Source: Rotaria sp. Silwood1
Lineage: Eukaryota; Rotifera; Eurotatoria; Philodinida; Philodinidae
Assembly: GCA_905250075.1 (NCBI GenBank)
Contig: CAJNOP010000233.1
Location: 169,953-233,952, forward strand
Direction of reading: 5' to 3'
Length of the DNA: 64,000 bases
The position numbers and the translations under genes were made by a program. A model generated the notes under the pieces. It was not told the origin of the DNA, made no database searches, and saw only the letters and a list, made by a program, of their open reading frames with translations. Each line of letters begins with the position of its first letter. The first letter of the stretch is position 1. Below are positions 10,563 through 20,796 of the stretch, in pieces.

Positions 10563-10823
10563 GGTCGTTTGAAAGATCGACACGACCTATTCAGTGTTAC
10601 GTTTGGTTCAATTGATGATGAAACTATTCGAGTCTATATTGAAACAGGTGAACCAATGAATAAAGCAGGAACTTATAGTATTCAATCTTTGGGTGCAGTA
10701 TTAGTCAAGAAAATAGATGATGATTATTTTAACGTAGTTGGTTTTTCCATTGATTATTTTTGTATACAATCAAAGGCATTGCTTAATAATGAAATCAAAT
10801 TTAAAAAAATGATCATTTGCTAA
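10563..10823 (+). pseudogene. Maf/ASMTL-type nucleotide pyrophosphatase, C-terminal fragment
   Basis: The frame reads KDRHDLFSVTFGSIDDETIR, then VYIETGEPMNKAGTYSIQSL, then VKKIDDDYFNVVGFSIDYF. This is the C-terminal third of the Maf fold, whose family pattern is Y-x-x-[TS]-GEP-x-DKAG-x-Y-x-IQG and later NVVGLP. Maf proteins hydrolyse non-canonical nucleoside triphosphates; in animals the domain also forms the N-terminus of ASMTL. Two consensus residues are changed (D to N in EPMNKAG, G to S in YSIQS), and the N-terminal catalytic part (SxSPRR) is not found upstream. An acceptor-like AATAG lies at about 10558-10562. Either a truncated copy or one surviving exon. Confidence 0.6.
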
Positions 10824-11839
10824 AAGATGAGAAAAAAGCAAGCAAAGAAGTCAAATGATATTGCTTAAAATCATTGATAATTGTAACATGTTATCAAATC
10901 TCATGTTGATTAATAGAGTTCTATCACATTTGATTAGTACTCTGTAGTGTGTCAGTCGGTTTCGCAGTTTTCAGATCTTTGGACCGAATCGAAGAAAAAA
11001 GTGGAACATATTTATTTTTCTCAATAAGAAATAGGTTATTTTTTCGTGTCTACAATTAATAAGACACGGAATTGTTTATCAAGAAAACCTTGACAGCATG
11101 AAATGCGAGTATGAATATTCAATTTGTCTATGATTTCTATGCATTTTCCTAAATATTTTAGGTCATATACAAAAAAACCTAGCTCAAGCAATGAATTTGT
11201 TATTTGAAACTACACATAATTTCACATTTATGACTTTTCTCTCTAGTTTTTAGATCATGAAAAGAAAAAAAAAGAATTTCCACATTTAACAAGACAGTCA
11301 ACTCATTCATAGCACATCATAGACGCGTCCGATTACTTAATCATTTTTTTCAATCATATATAAACACCTGTCATCGATGACAAATGTTAGTTTCTTTTTT
11401 TCTTTCTTTCAATCATCGATTGAATGAATTATTTCAATCGATGAGATTTTCTTCTTGTTTCCTGTATTAATACAATGAACTATTGTTATATTAGAACAGA
11501 AAGAATAATTTATTCTATTCAAAAGAAAGTTTATCTTTTCTCTTTATTTTTCTTGAACTTGTCGGATAGTTCTCTTTTATCCGATGGAAAAACACTTTTT
11601 GTTATTGATACACAAAAACATACCGTAAGATGGATGTGAGGATGAGAGTGGAGAGGGAGATATGTATGATCACATCCTCACAGTCAAAATATTAATGTTA
11701 TGCAGCCAAAATAAAATTTTATTTTTATTTTTAAATAAGTTAAACAAACTTTTTATTTACATTGTTTTTATTTATTTGTTTTTTTTTGTAACATTAATAA
11801 TTGAATTTAATGGTTCTTTAATTGAAATATTAATATTAA
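10824..11839. other. AT-rich non-coding stretch
   Basis: No gene seen. It contains a pyrimidine-rich run (TTTCTTTTTTTCTTTCTTTC-like) near 11395 and AT-rich sequence before the LINE. Confidence 0.35.
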
Positions 11840-11896
11840 ATCGTCCGACAAAATCCAACCCTTCACTTCCACGTAGTGTCGGATGGGCAATGACTT

Positions 11897-13183
11897 ATGT
11901 CATTGGCGAAGATGGGCTCTGGTATTCAGGAAAGCAACGGGAAACTACCTGAATTATTTCCTCCCATGAAAATCAATGTATTATACCGTATGGCAAGTAG
12001 AATCAAACAAAATGGCCCTGAGTCACGGCGTCCCTTAAATGGGACAGGGGTGCTAAGAATCTCCGTACTTGCTAAATGGAATAACTTTAAAATTGCAACC
12101 TGGAATGTTAGAAGCCTATTATCAGCTGGCAAATTAGCAAACGTAATCAAAGAAATGGACCGACTGAACATCAAAATACTTGGCATCAGTGAAACGAAAT
12201 GGCCAGGCATAAAGCAATTCGTCTCAGAAGATCATCTGGTACTTTGTTCCGGTGGTGAAGACAACAAGCCCCAAACCTACGGCACAGCATTCATCATCCA
12301 TAAAGACCTGGCAAAATATAGTATCCATTTTACACCATTTTCTGAAAGACTAGCAATGATACAACTAGCTGGACAACATATCAATTTAAATGTCATACAA
12401 GCATATGCACCAACTGCAGAGAAAAGCGACGATGAAATTGAAGCATTTTACCATCAACTGAAACAGCTATTTGATACTCAAAGGAAACATGATCTTAATC
12501 TCATCATAGGAGATTTTAACGCTAAAGTTGGACAAGGAAAAATCAACAACATTGTAGGTGATTATGGTCTCGGCACCAGAAATGAACGAGGAGAAAGACT
12601 AATACAATTCTGCATTGAAGAAAATCTTACAATAACCAATACATGGTTTAAACAACCAATCAGAAGACTTTATACATGGAAATCCCCAAAAGACTCAATG
12701 AACAACATCACCAGAAATCAAATCGACTACATACTTATTAACAATCGATTTACAAGCAGCATTCAAGATGTTAAAACTTATCCTGGAGCTGACATCTCGT
12801 CCGACCACAACCCAGTAGTAGCTACATTACGCCTAAAACTACGAACAATAAAAAGAAAACCAACACAAAAAATAGATATTGAAAAAATCCAGAATAAAGA
12901 CATACAGAAAAAGATCAAAACAAGTCTAAATGAAGAATTAAACACGCTGCCAACTACAATCAACACGGTAGAAGAGTCATGGCAACTAATTAAGAGGAAA
13001 ATTACAAAAGTAGAGAAAAATATTTTAGGTCTTACTACAAAGAAAAAGAAGCAGAAATGGATGACAGAAGAAATATTACAACTAATGGAAGAACGACGAA
13101 AATACAAGAACAAAAATCAACAAAAATATAAAGAATTACAATCAAAAATCAAACTAGAAATAAAAATAGCAAAAGAACAATGA
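11897..13183 (+). CDS. LINE endonuclease domain (APE type)
   Basis: About 428 codons ending in TGA. The AP-like endonuclease shows its motifs in order: ATWNVRSLLSAGKL (Asn), GISETKW (Glu), YAPTAEK, IIGDFNAKVG (Asp/Asn), NQIDYILI, and SSDHNPV (the final Asp-His). The enzyme nicks target DNA to prime reverse transcription. Residues after about 310 are Lys/Gln-rich linker. The codon after the TGA is ATG in the same frame and the protein continues directly into the RT part, so this is the N-terminal half of one polyprotein interrupted by a nonsense codon. The true start may be any of several Met codons between 11897 and 12000. Confidence 0.85.
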   Translation: MSLAKMGSGIQESNGKLPELFPPMKINVLYRMASRIKQNGPESRRPLNGTGVLRISVLAKWNNFKIATWNVRSLLSAGKLANVIKEMDRLNIKILGISETKWPGIKQFVSEDHLVLCSGGEDNKPQTYGTAFIIHKDLAKYSIHFTPFSERLAMIQLAGQHINLNVIQAYAPTAEKSDDEIEAFYHQLKQLFDTQRKHDLNLIIGDFNAKVGQGKINNIVGDYGLGTRNERGERLIQFCIEENLTITNTWFKQPIRRLYTWKSPKDSMNNITRNQIDYILINNRFTSSIQDVKTYPGADISSDHNPVVATLRLKLRTIKRKPTQKIDIEKIQNKDIQKKIKTSLNEELNTLPTTINTVEESWQLIKRKITKVEKNILGLTTKKKKQKWMTEEILQLMEERRKYKNKNQQKYKELQSKIKLEIKIAKEQ

Positions 13184-14932
13184 ATGACCAACAGATGTGC
13201 AGAAATAGAAGAATTACTAAAGAAACACGATAATTTTAATCTTCAGAAAAAATTAAAGGAAACTGGAAATATTTATAATAAATCAGCTATATCGACATTG
13301 TACAACAACCAAGGCAAACCGATTCTTATAGCTGAAGAAAAACAAAAAATTTGGTACAACTACATTAAAAATATGTTCGATGATTCAAGATCAGAACCAA
13401 AAATCACAGTGACCGATATAAGTCCATCAATATTAAATTTTGAAGTCAAACATAATATTAAACAATCCAAAACACGAAAATCTTGTGGTCCAGACGAAAT
13501 TCATGCTGAAATGCTCAAACAGTTAGACGACAGCAACATCACAAAAATTACAAATCTCTTTAATCATATTTACACCAGTGGAAACATACCAACAGACTGG
13601 CTAAAATCAATATTTGTTCCGATACCAAAGAAAACACATAGTCGGAAATGTGAAGATTACCGCCTTATTAGTTTAATGAGTCACGTATTAAAAATATTTT
13701 TGCGTATTATCCAACATCGAATAGCTAATCAATACGAGAACATCATTGGACAAATACAATTTCGTTTTCGCAAGGGTCTTGGAACCAGAGAAGCAAGTTT
13801 TTGCTTACAAATTTTACTTCAAAGATGTCTAGAACATCAAAAAGACGTTTATTTATGTTTTATTGACTTTGAAAAAGCATTTGACACAGTCAAACATGAA
13901 AAACTAATTAATCAATTAGAAAAGATTGGACTAGATGACAACGACTTGCAAATCATTAAAAATCTATACTGGAAACAAACAGCAATGCTAAAGTATGAAA
14001 ACAATTTAAGCCAAGAAGTTCCAATAAAGAGAGGAGTAAGGCAAGGTTGTATTTTATCACCAGTTTTATTTAACATCTACTCCGAAGAAATTTTCAATCA
14101 AATCTCAGAAAACACTAACATCGGTATTCAAGTTAACGGACATTGGATAAACAACATCAGATATGCCGACGACACAGTTTTAATTGCCGAACATGAACAA
14201 GACCTACAGACATTACTGGATAAAGTTAATGAAGCAAGCAATTCACTTGGACTTAGAATTAACAAAACTAAAACAAAGGTCATGAAGATTAGCAAAACGC
14301 ATACTAAAATCGACATTAAATTAAATGATGCAAAACTTGAACAGGTAGAAAACTATAAATATTTAGGATCAATTATTAATTCAACACTAGATTCTAATAT
14401 AGAAATAAACGCAAGAATCGCACAAGCGCGTCAATCTTTCGTAAAATGGAAAACACTTTTAACCAATAACAGCCTGAATATGACAATTCGTTTAAAAACA
14501 TTGAAATGCTATATATGGTCAATTTTATTATACAACGTGGAAAATTGGACTTTACTTTCAACGACAATTAAAAAACTCGAAGCATTAGAAATGTGGTTCT
14601 ACAGAAGAATGCTGAAAATATCATGGACAGATAAAATAACCAATGCGGAAGTGCTACAAAGATTAAACATCCAAAGAGAACTAATATCAACAATCATAAA
14701 GAGAAAATGCCAATATTTCGGTCACATCATAAGAAACAACAACAAATATAAACTTTCAACAATCGTACTGCAAGGAAAAATAGCTGGAAAAAAGAAGCCC
14801 GGTCGACAAAAAATAACATGGCTACAGAACATCAAAAATTGGACCAGTACCAGTACAGAACAACTTTTGCGAACATCCAGAAACAGAGAACAGTATAAAA
14901 CATTGATCGCAAACGCCTACAGGCAGCATTAG
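13184..14932 (+). CDS. LINE reverse transcriptase domain
   Basis: 582 codons, in phase with the endonuclease half. RT signatures in order: IPKKTHSRKCEDYRLISLMS, FRFRKGLGTREA, FIDFEKAFDTV (motif A), KRGVRQGCILSPVLFNIYS (motif B), IRYADDTVLIAE (motif C, catalytic YADD at about 14162), YKYLGSII, then ALEMWFYRRMLKISWTDKI and the terminal FGHIIRN region. The line resembles RTE elements annotated in insects and molluscs (HmRTE-e01-like, from memory). The usual family motif QFGFRKG has Arg in place of the first Gly here, which could weaken activity. All catalytic Asp residues are present. Confidence 0.88.
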   Translation: MTNRCAEIEELLKKHDNFNLQKKLKETGNIYNKSAISTLYNNQGKPILIAEEKQKIWYNYIKNMFDDSRSEPKITVTDISPSILNFEVKHNIKQSKTRKSCGPDEIHAEMLKQLDDSNITKITNLFNHIYTSGNIPTDWLKSIFVPIPKKTHSRKCEDYRLISLMSHVLKIFLRIIQHRIANQYENIIGQIQFRFRKGLGTREASFCLQILLQRCLEHQKDVYLCFIDFEKAFDTVKHEKLINQLEKIGLDDNDLQIIKNLYWKQTAMLKYENNLSQEVPIKRGVRQGCILSPVLFNIYSEEIFNQISENTNIGIQVNGHWINNIRYADDTVLIAEHEQDLQTLLDKVNEASNSLGLRINKTKTKVMKISKTHTKIDIKLNDAKLEQVENYKYLGSIINSTLDSNIEINARIAQARQSFVKWKTLLTNNSLNMTIRLKTLKCYIWSILLYNVENWTLLSTTIKKLEALEMWFYRRMLKISWTDKITNAEVLQRLNIQRELISTIIKRKCQYFGHIIRNNNKYKLSTIVLQGKIAGKKKPGRQKITWLQNIKNWTSTSTEQLLRTSRNREQYKTLIANAYRQH

Positions 14933-15236
14933 AAGAAGAAGAATATCAAATCTAATAAATTGATAAATAAAAAGCAATTTAAAAGAAAAAAAGAAAAAAA
15001 AATCTTAAAAGAATAATTAATTGTTTTTCATCTTTTTCTTTAAAATGATTAATTTGTTTTTTCGGATCATTTTCAAATTCAATTTAATTTTGATGGATTT
15101 ATTTGATAAATTTCTTTTCTTGACGTTCCAATAAATGATGATGGATATTCTAAATAAATTTTATAGTCATTTTAATAAACTATTATCTAATAAATAATCA
15201 TTATTTTACTGAAGCAATTCTTCAATATTTTGACTG

Positions 15237-15444
15237 CAGTGGCGTTGCTAGGAATTTTGGAGTCATGGGCAATTCATCAACCGAACTATTTTGAATTACG
15301 GGCAGCTAAGGGCAACCGTTATGATTTCAAAAATATCTATGGGCAATAACTATTCAAACACTGCATAGCTCAATAAATCCATGGGCAATAACTTTTGGAG
15401 CTATGGGCAATTACCCAATGGCCCTACCCCTAGCTACGCCACTG
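15237..15444. mobile_element. hAT-like MITE (family M1), copy 1
   Basis: 208 bp with termini CAGTGGCGTTGCTAGG and CTAGCTACGCCACTG. Flanks are TTTGACTG and TTTGACCA, a slightly decayed 8-bp target duplication (6 of 8 match). Inside, the phrase ATGGGCAAT recurs five or more times as subterminal repeats. The same family appears in reverse orientation at 63865-64000. Non-coding. The 290 bases between the LINE and this element hold nothing recognisable. Confidence 0.75.
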
Positions 15445-15721
15445 TTTGACCATATTCAATTAAATCGAATTTACTTATTGATAAATAACAAACTTTTATT
15501 TAATAGATTTTTATTTAAACATTTCATATAATGAAAAAGATTTAATATCTAAAACGAAGTGGTTCTCTTATTTATCTTAATCCTTTCAATACAGATATTT
15601 TCTTTCGTTGTACATGAAGTCCTGTTCTTTATTCAATATAAATATAAAGTGCGGGACAAAAATTTAGAGCATTTTTTGTCCCCTACTTTAGAGAAAATAA
15701 TAACAATACAAAAAAAAAATA

Positions 15722-16996
15722 TTATATATGATGTAGTTCATAATAATCACTTAATGGCTTTGGAAGATTTTCGCCAAATAAATTCAAATAATATTCTTTT
15801 TGTTGATGATAATATTTTTGAAAGGCTGGATGATGAACGCTCACACCGTAATTGTATGATACTGGTATTTGTTTGTGGTCATTGCAGAATTTACATCCAT
15901 GTAGAAATTGAATATTATCTGGACCAATCTGTGCCCGGTTTGATGGAATAACATGAAATAGACAATCTCGATAAGGTATAAAGTCTCCACCAAAATGTAT
16001 TGATATAAATTCAACTAAAGTTAATTGTTGACCATTTGCAGTCGGTATATTTTCATATATATCAAAATTCGATTTTAATGTAACACCACCACTTGAACCG
16101 TGATAAAGATTTTCATTACTTAAAATACATTGATAATTTGAAAAATCAGTGTTTCGATATTCAAGATCTTCTATGCATTCATTTGAACTTTCATTTAATT
16201 TATATGGAGCAATAACACGTCCATAAGAGACACAACGTCCACCAAAACCGTGAAATATTTTTTTCAATTCTTCGAATGGAGGTAAGAATAAGTTGTAATG
16301 GTGACGTCCACTTGATTCTTGAGTTGAAAATTCATTTCCTGGATGTGAGATTGTGATAATTGAATCATTAATTTGAACGTGTTGAGTTGATGGTACAAAT
16401 AGTATTGAATTACTTGTTTGAACTTTTTCTGTTTCTTTCACAACAACAAAATCTATCATATCGAAATCATCGGTAATTCCTAATATTGGATCTTGTTCAA
16501 TATGACGATCACGTATGTTAGAATATTTATTTGGATCAAATAATGTTGTTTCAACAATATTGAGAGACATTATATTATTTCGTGCATAAGCAAAATCGGA
16601 GTCATTATTTGTAACAGTAGTACACTGCTTTAATAAAGGCATTGTAGAATAAATATCATTTGTTTGGGTAAATAATGAAGAAAGTTCGATTTGACTAATG
16701 TTATGTTTATTAGTATCAATTAAATTTATACTCATGTAAAAACCAGAACATGAATCTGATGGTAAATAAAATCGAACAACACCATTTGCGATACGCCGTA
16801 ATTTACTACGATTATTATCGAAATAAAGACGAGCTTCATCGGAGATGTCTTCTTCTTTATAGATCAATTCATCATTTTTTAATCGAGCAATGTCAACTAT
16901 AAATGGACATGATATAGATATTTGTGAAGATGTTGACGAGACATTAGTCTTGTCATGGTAACAGATAACATCTAAAATAGTACGAATATAACGCAT
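15722..16996 (-). CDS. Trypsin-like serine peptidase domain protein, cytosolic
   Basis: Single-exon, 424 residues, no signal peptide or membrane segment. The trypsin-like triad can be placed from motif context. GFYMSINLIDTNKHNI at 85-100 corresponds to the usual GSGF..LiTt.HV (His98), DMIDFVVVKE at 179-188 gives Asp182, and LYHGSSGGVTL at 297-307 gives Ser302 in GxSGG. The region after Ser302 is long and ends with a Cys-x-x-Cys-x-x-His cluster (HGCKFCNDH, 366-374) that could bind metal. The layout resembles intracellular trypsin-2-type proteases such as FAM111 more than secreted digestive trypsins, but I cannot place it in a named family. Start chosen at 16996 because it is the first Met of the frame. 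It lies head-to-head with the RasGAP relic and is whole. Confidence 0.68.
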   Translation of the reverse strand: MRYIRTILDVICYHDKTNVSSTSSQISISCPFIVDIARLKNDELIYKEEDISDEARLYFDNNRSKLRRIANGVVRFYLPSDSCSGFYMSINLIDTNKHNISQIELSSLFTQTNDIYSTMPLLKQCTTVTNNDSDFAYARNNIMSLNIVETTLFDPNKYSNIRDRHIEQDPILGITDDFDMIDFVVVKETEKVQTSNSILFVPSTQHVQINDSIITISHPGNEFSTQESSGRHHYNLFLPPFEELKKIFHGFGGRCVSYGRVIAPYKLNESSNECIEDLEYRNTDFSNYQCILSNENLYHGSSGGVTLKSNFDIYENIPTANGQQLTLVEFISIHFGGDFIPYRDCLFHVIPSNRAQIGPDNIQFLHGCKFCNDHKQIPVSYNYGVSVHHPAFQKYYHQQKEYYLNLFGENLPKPLSDYYELHHI

Positions 16997-17311
16997 TTCA
17001 TTTTCTTTAATCTAAAATGAAACAAACAAGGACAAAAATAAACGGTTTTATTGTTGATATGAACGAAAATGAAACTACACAAATATTGATGATTTTCTTC
17101 TTATTTTTCTTATGTGAAATAAAATATAAAGTGAAATCAGATTGTGTAAAACTTTTTTTGGAAAACAAGGCGTCATTTATCTTGATCGAACAGGATAAAT
17201 AGATAATTCTAAGAAAAAATATTTATTGAAACAAAAAAGGAAGAAAGAAATGATTTAGAAATAGATGATTATTAGAAGTTATCTGCCAAAAATGACAATC
17301 AAGAATATTTT

Positions 17312-17479
17312 TTATTTTTTTCCATTCTCATCATTTGTTGAATAAGAATTTATGCAATATCTTTGTAGTTCAATAGGTGTCGTATATTTCTGAATACTTG
17401 CTTCTAATGGAATTATTGTGGCATGTTTGGCTGATAAAGTGAGTGAAAAAATTATTATGAATAAGATTTTGATAATCAT
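17312..17479 (-). CDS. Possible small secreted peptide (55 aa)
   Basis: The minus strand reads MIIKILFIIIFSLTLSAKHA, then TIIPLEASIQKYTTPIELQR, then YCINSYSTNDENGKK and a stop. The start is a clear signal peptide shape: one Lys, a hydrophobic core of Ile/Leu/Phe, and cleavage likely after LSA. The mature peptide would be about 38 residues with a single Cys. It lies upstream of the protease gene on the same strand, about 315 bases from its start. It may instead be the first exon of a longer gene. The family is not recognised. Confidence 0.4.
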   Translation of the reverse strand: MIIKILFIIIFSLTLSAKHATIIPLEASIQKYTTPIELQRYCINSYSTNDENGKK

Positions 17480-17638
17480 TCTATATAGCTACGTTTAATG
17501 GATAGTCTAGAAACAGAATAAGTGCGAGATATTACAATGAAATCCAGTGTTGTTACATTTGTTCATGAAAAAAGTTCTCTTTTTTAAAAGTAGTTTCTAT
17601 ATTTTATTTAAAGGGAATTAAAACCTAAATTTTGAAAA

Positions 17639-18015
17639 CTTCGACAATTATCTTCATCTGATGAAGTACTATTTAATTTAATTAGTGGTTCAATTTTTCT
17701 TCGTTTTCTTTATCCAGCTATTTTATCACCAAATCTATGTGGTCTAACTCAAGGTAAATTAATTTTAACAAAATAATAAAGATATTTTGTTGTTAAATAG
17801 AATCCCCACATGAAAAATCATCAAGAAAATTCACATTAATTGAGAAAACATTAAAAACAATAGCCAATTTTTCTAAGTAAAAATAAAAATCGAATTTTCA
17901 TTTAAAATAAAATTTTTGATTCAGATTTGGTCCAAAAGACTCTTATACGAAATTTATGAGTAATTTTTTTGAAAAAGAATCAGAAAATATGCGAAGATTT
18001 TTAGCTAATATATCT
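17639..18015 (+). pseudogene. RasGAP domain relic, three exons (SynGAP/DAB2IP-like)
   Basis: Exon a (to 17753) reads LRQLSSSDEVLFNLISGSIF, then LRFLYPAILSPNLCGLTQ. Exon b (17801-17876) reads ESPHEKSSRKFTLIEKTLKT, then IANFS. Exon c (17925-18015) reads KFGPKDSYTKFMSNFFEKES, then ENMRRFLANIS. This matches the C-terminal half of the RasGAP domain, including FLRFL-PAI-SP-L-GLTQ and the TL---K-L-NLANF-KFG block. GT..AG junctions and phases between the three exons are intact. Upstream exons with the arginine finger are not found, the frame is closed by a stop at 17633, and a fold-back element follows exon c. It is therefore a broken-off piece of a Ras GTPase-activating gene or a decaying duplicate. 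Confidence 0.75.
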
Positions 18016-18047
18016 GTAAGTAAAACAAGAAGATTAAATGATTATTA

Positions 18048-18986
18048 TCCATTTTCAGAAAAAAGGCGGTTGAGCATTTTTTTAATATCTTTTGATAGAA
18101 ACTAGATAGAGAGGTGCGGTTTTTACCATTACAAAGACAAGACCGGGGCACATCATATCTGCTAAAATCATATTGGTTGATAATGAACTAATCAAATACA
18201 TTCTCAGTGGATATTTTGAACCCGTTATTCTGGAGTCATTTCATAACTTTCCTGAATTATGAATTGACTTGTTTTATAGGCAAAATTGTTCTCTATCGAT
18301 CTACACAAGGCTGACCTTTCCAGCTAGTCCCATTGGAGAGTTATAAGGTTTTTCCTGAGACCCCTAATTTTAGGAAATTGACCTTGGATCACCCGGGAAG
18401 TCGTCTAGGATGGGACCATTCCTCATTCTGAGTCGAATGGTGATGTTTGTTTTTGGATTCGAAATGATCTGACACTGTTATATCAATATTTTCGAAATAT
18501 CGACTCATTTGATATATAGCCGTAGATTTTGTGAATTTTTGAAAATTCTTAAATAAAACCATCAAATCATTTCGAATACGAAAACAAACGTCATCATTCG
18601 ACTCAGAATGAGGAATTGTCCCATCCTAGACGACTTCCCGGGTGATCCAAGGTCAATTTGCTAAAATTAGGGGTCTCAGGAAAAACCTTATAATTCTCCA
18701 ATGGGACTAGCTGGAAAGGTCAGCCTTGTGTAGATCGATAGAGAACAATTTTGCCTATAAAACAAGTAAATTCATAATTCAGGAAAGTTATGAAATGACT
18801 CCAGAATAACGGGTTCAAAATATCCACTGAGAATATATTTGATTAGTTCATTATCAGCGAATAGGATTTTAGCAGTATTATGTGCCCCGGCCTTGTTTTT
18901 GTAATGGTAAAAACCGCACCTCTCTATCTAGTTTCTATCAAAAGTTATTAAAAAAATGCTCAACCGCCTTTTTTTCTGAAAATGGA
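18048..18986. mobile_element. Large fold-back element 4
   Basis: Two arms of about 430 bases are reverse complements at high identity. Ends are TCCATTTTCAGAAAAAAGGC on the left and its complement on the right. The arms share long phrases such as CTCTCTATCTAGTTTCTATC and GACGACTTCCCGGGTGATCC. A TA dinucleotide flanks both ends (18046-18047 and 18987-18988), which would fit a TA-targeting Tc1/mariner-type family, though a 2-bp match is weak evidence. No coding capacity. It sits just after the last RasGAP relic exon. Confidence 0.78.
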
Positions 18987-19440
18987 TAATAGATAAAATT
19001 TCATCTTGTAAATTCAACGTTTTATTTTTTCTGATTATCTCAACTAATTAAATGTTCATAATAATTTATTATTAGTCTAACTATTAATTCTATGGACAAA
19101 TCATCTTCTTGTAAACATTCGTTATATTTACAGCAGATCTTAACGACCTATTATGTATCACCAGGGATTCAGGAAAACTGCAATCGATTATTCTCGAAAG
19201 TGAAAACTAAATTCATTCATGCTTTTGTGTTGATGATGTGACAAGCGTGGGATTTCAAAACATCATTCTTAATCTCTATCATATAATTGTTTATCTGCAT
19301 AAAAGTCAGAAACTTCATTTTTTAGAATATTAACAAACGTATTCCCATCGTATAAATTTCAGAGAAGATTCTGGAATGCTCTAAAACCTTCTAAGACTTG
19401 TGATTAATATCGTTCAGCACCTTTAAATTTTTTTGTTTAG

Positions 19441-19627
19441 ATTTATAAAGACTAAAAAAAGGGGGAACGGAGAATACTATTTAGCCCTGGATACTACGGC
19501 CAAGGGAAGCAGAGTCGCAAAAACCTCGACTTGTATTTCCAATCACTATAATTTTCTTCAAAAACATACGTCAGTCCTACAAAAAGCAATCAAACACAAA
19601 GAAAAAAGGAAAAATAACGGAAGCTAA
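19441..19627 (+). pseudogene. FGF-like C-terminal exon (tentative)
   Basis: After an acceptor-like TTTTTTTGTTTAG the frame reads KKRGNGEYYLALDTTAKGSR, then VAKTSTCISNHYNFLQKH, and ends with a basic tail and a stop. The pattern YYLALD-x(4)-G, a Thr/Ser/basic stretch and NFLQ, with similar spacing, resembles the last strands of fibroblast growth factors (YYVALN...G..RTK...HFLP). No upstream FGF exon with the core YLCMN or Cys-x-Phe block was found in this window, so it is at best an isolated exon. GC-richer codons than its surroundings support coding origin. This is similarity by eye only. Confidence 0.3.
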
Positions 19628-20796
19628 AAGAGTTGCTCTACTATGGTACAACTATTTTCTTTGTCTGACGTTTCGTATTGACACATCAAATGAAATAAAA
19701 GAAATAGAACTAATTAGTTGATATCAAAATGCGTGGCACTAGTCTAAATACATTTGTCACAGTTTTATTTAGTAAGATCTATTTACATTCAGACATGGAC
19801 TTCATATATGGCAAAAATTGGGTCTTAAAAAAAAAGAGATTGTCACAGTCAGGATAAGTGAGCTTGTCAAATTAACTGTACTTGAAGGCTGAGTTATCTG
19901 AACAAAAATTAGTATATATTTACATTGACATAAATGTCAGAGGTTTTTTTATTGAATATTCTTTTCTCTTCAGCATAAGTAGAACGAGAGCTACTTGTCA
20001 TTATAGTAAAAAGAATTTGTTAATAGTGATGGCGGTATTACTACGGTAGTATACTGGAGACAACAGATGATAGTCTCAAAGTCATACAAGCCCAGGTTTG
20101 CCGATGCGGGCCATTCGCTACCCTGACAATAGTCATATCTGATAATGACGTAAGTTTTAAGTGTTGAAAAGCAGATTCTAGAACATGTGCATTGTAACAT
20201 CAGAAACTGATTGGTTAGATTCGTAAAAATATTTCTGATGGTTAAATTATTGGAATTGTCGTTGGAAACATTTTTGACAGCATGCATTTGTTTGAGATTC
20301 AATCTTTAAAACTAAGCATATTTCATCGTTCTCCTTGGAGGAAAATGAAAAGTGAACTATGCAGTGCATACAGTTGTGTTGATCTCAACCATACATGGAA
20401 TTGATCTAGCTTTTGGTGATGAGTACCGGTCCCGATCCAAAAAAAGTCACATAGGACTGGATTGGCCGGTACATCGGTTTGCTCGATCTCTGATAATCAG
20501 AGGCATGCAACTGGTGCCTATGCATCTCCTTGACCAAAAATCACATGGAATAGTACCGATGAAAACGCTTTTCACGAAGCAAAATCATTAAGTTCCTACT
20601 GGTGTGTACATCTTTGCGAAACTCCTGGAAACCTCTCGTCAATAATAGATCAATTCTTAAAATGAAATCTTGTTTCATAGTGACTTCTCGCAGATTACCG
20701 GCTTATATCATGAATCTGAAATATGTCAACAATTGTATACTGATATTGAATTTGCAGTTTTCTAAAAAAAGACAACGGTTAGAATACCAATGCACT
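19628..20796 (+). other. Non-coding stretch
   Basis: Open frames here (for example 20352-20591) are not conserved-looking, lack splice or promoter context, and resemble no family I know. Nothing else is visible. Confidence 0.35.

Larger units (their letters stand above)
11840..14948 (+). mobile_element. RTE-type non-LTR retrotransposon (LINE), nearly whole
   Basis: An endonuclease-reverse transcriptase polyprotein fills about 3.0 kb and is followed within 20 bases by a GAAGAAGAAGAA microsatellite, a tail typical of RTE-like LINEs. There is no ORF1 upstream, as expected for RTE. The 5' boundary is uncertain: a small hairpin, CGTCCGACA...TGTCGGATG, lies at about 11841-11885. The element is split by one in-frame TGA. 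Its base composition is A-rich on the sense strand, unlike the host genes. The single nonsense codon and full domain set point to a young copy. Confidence 0.85.
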
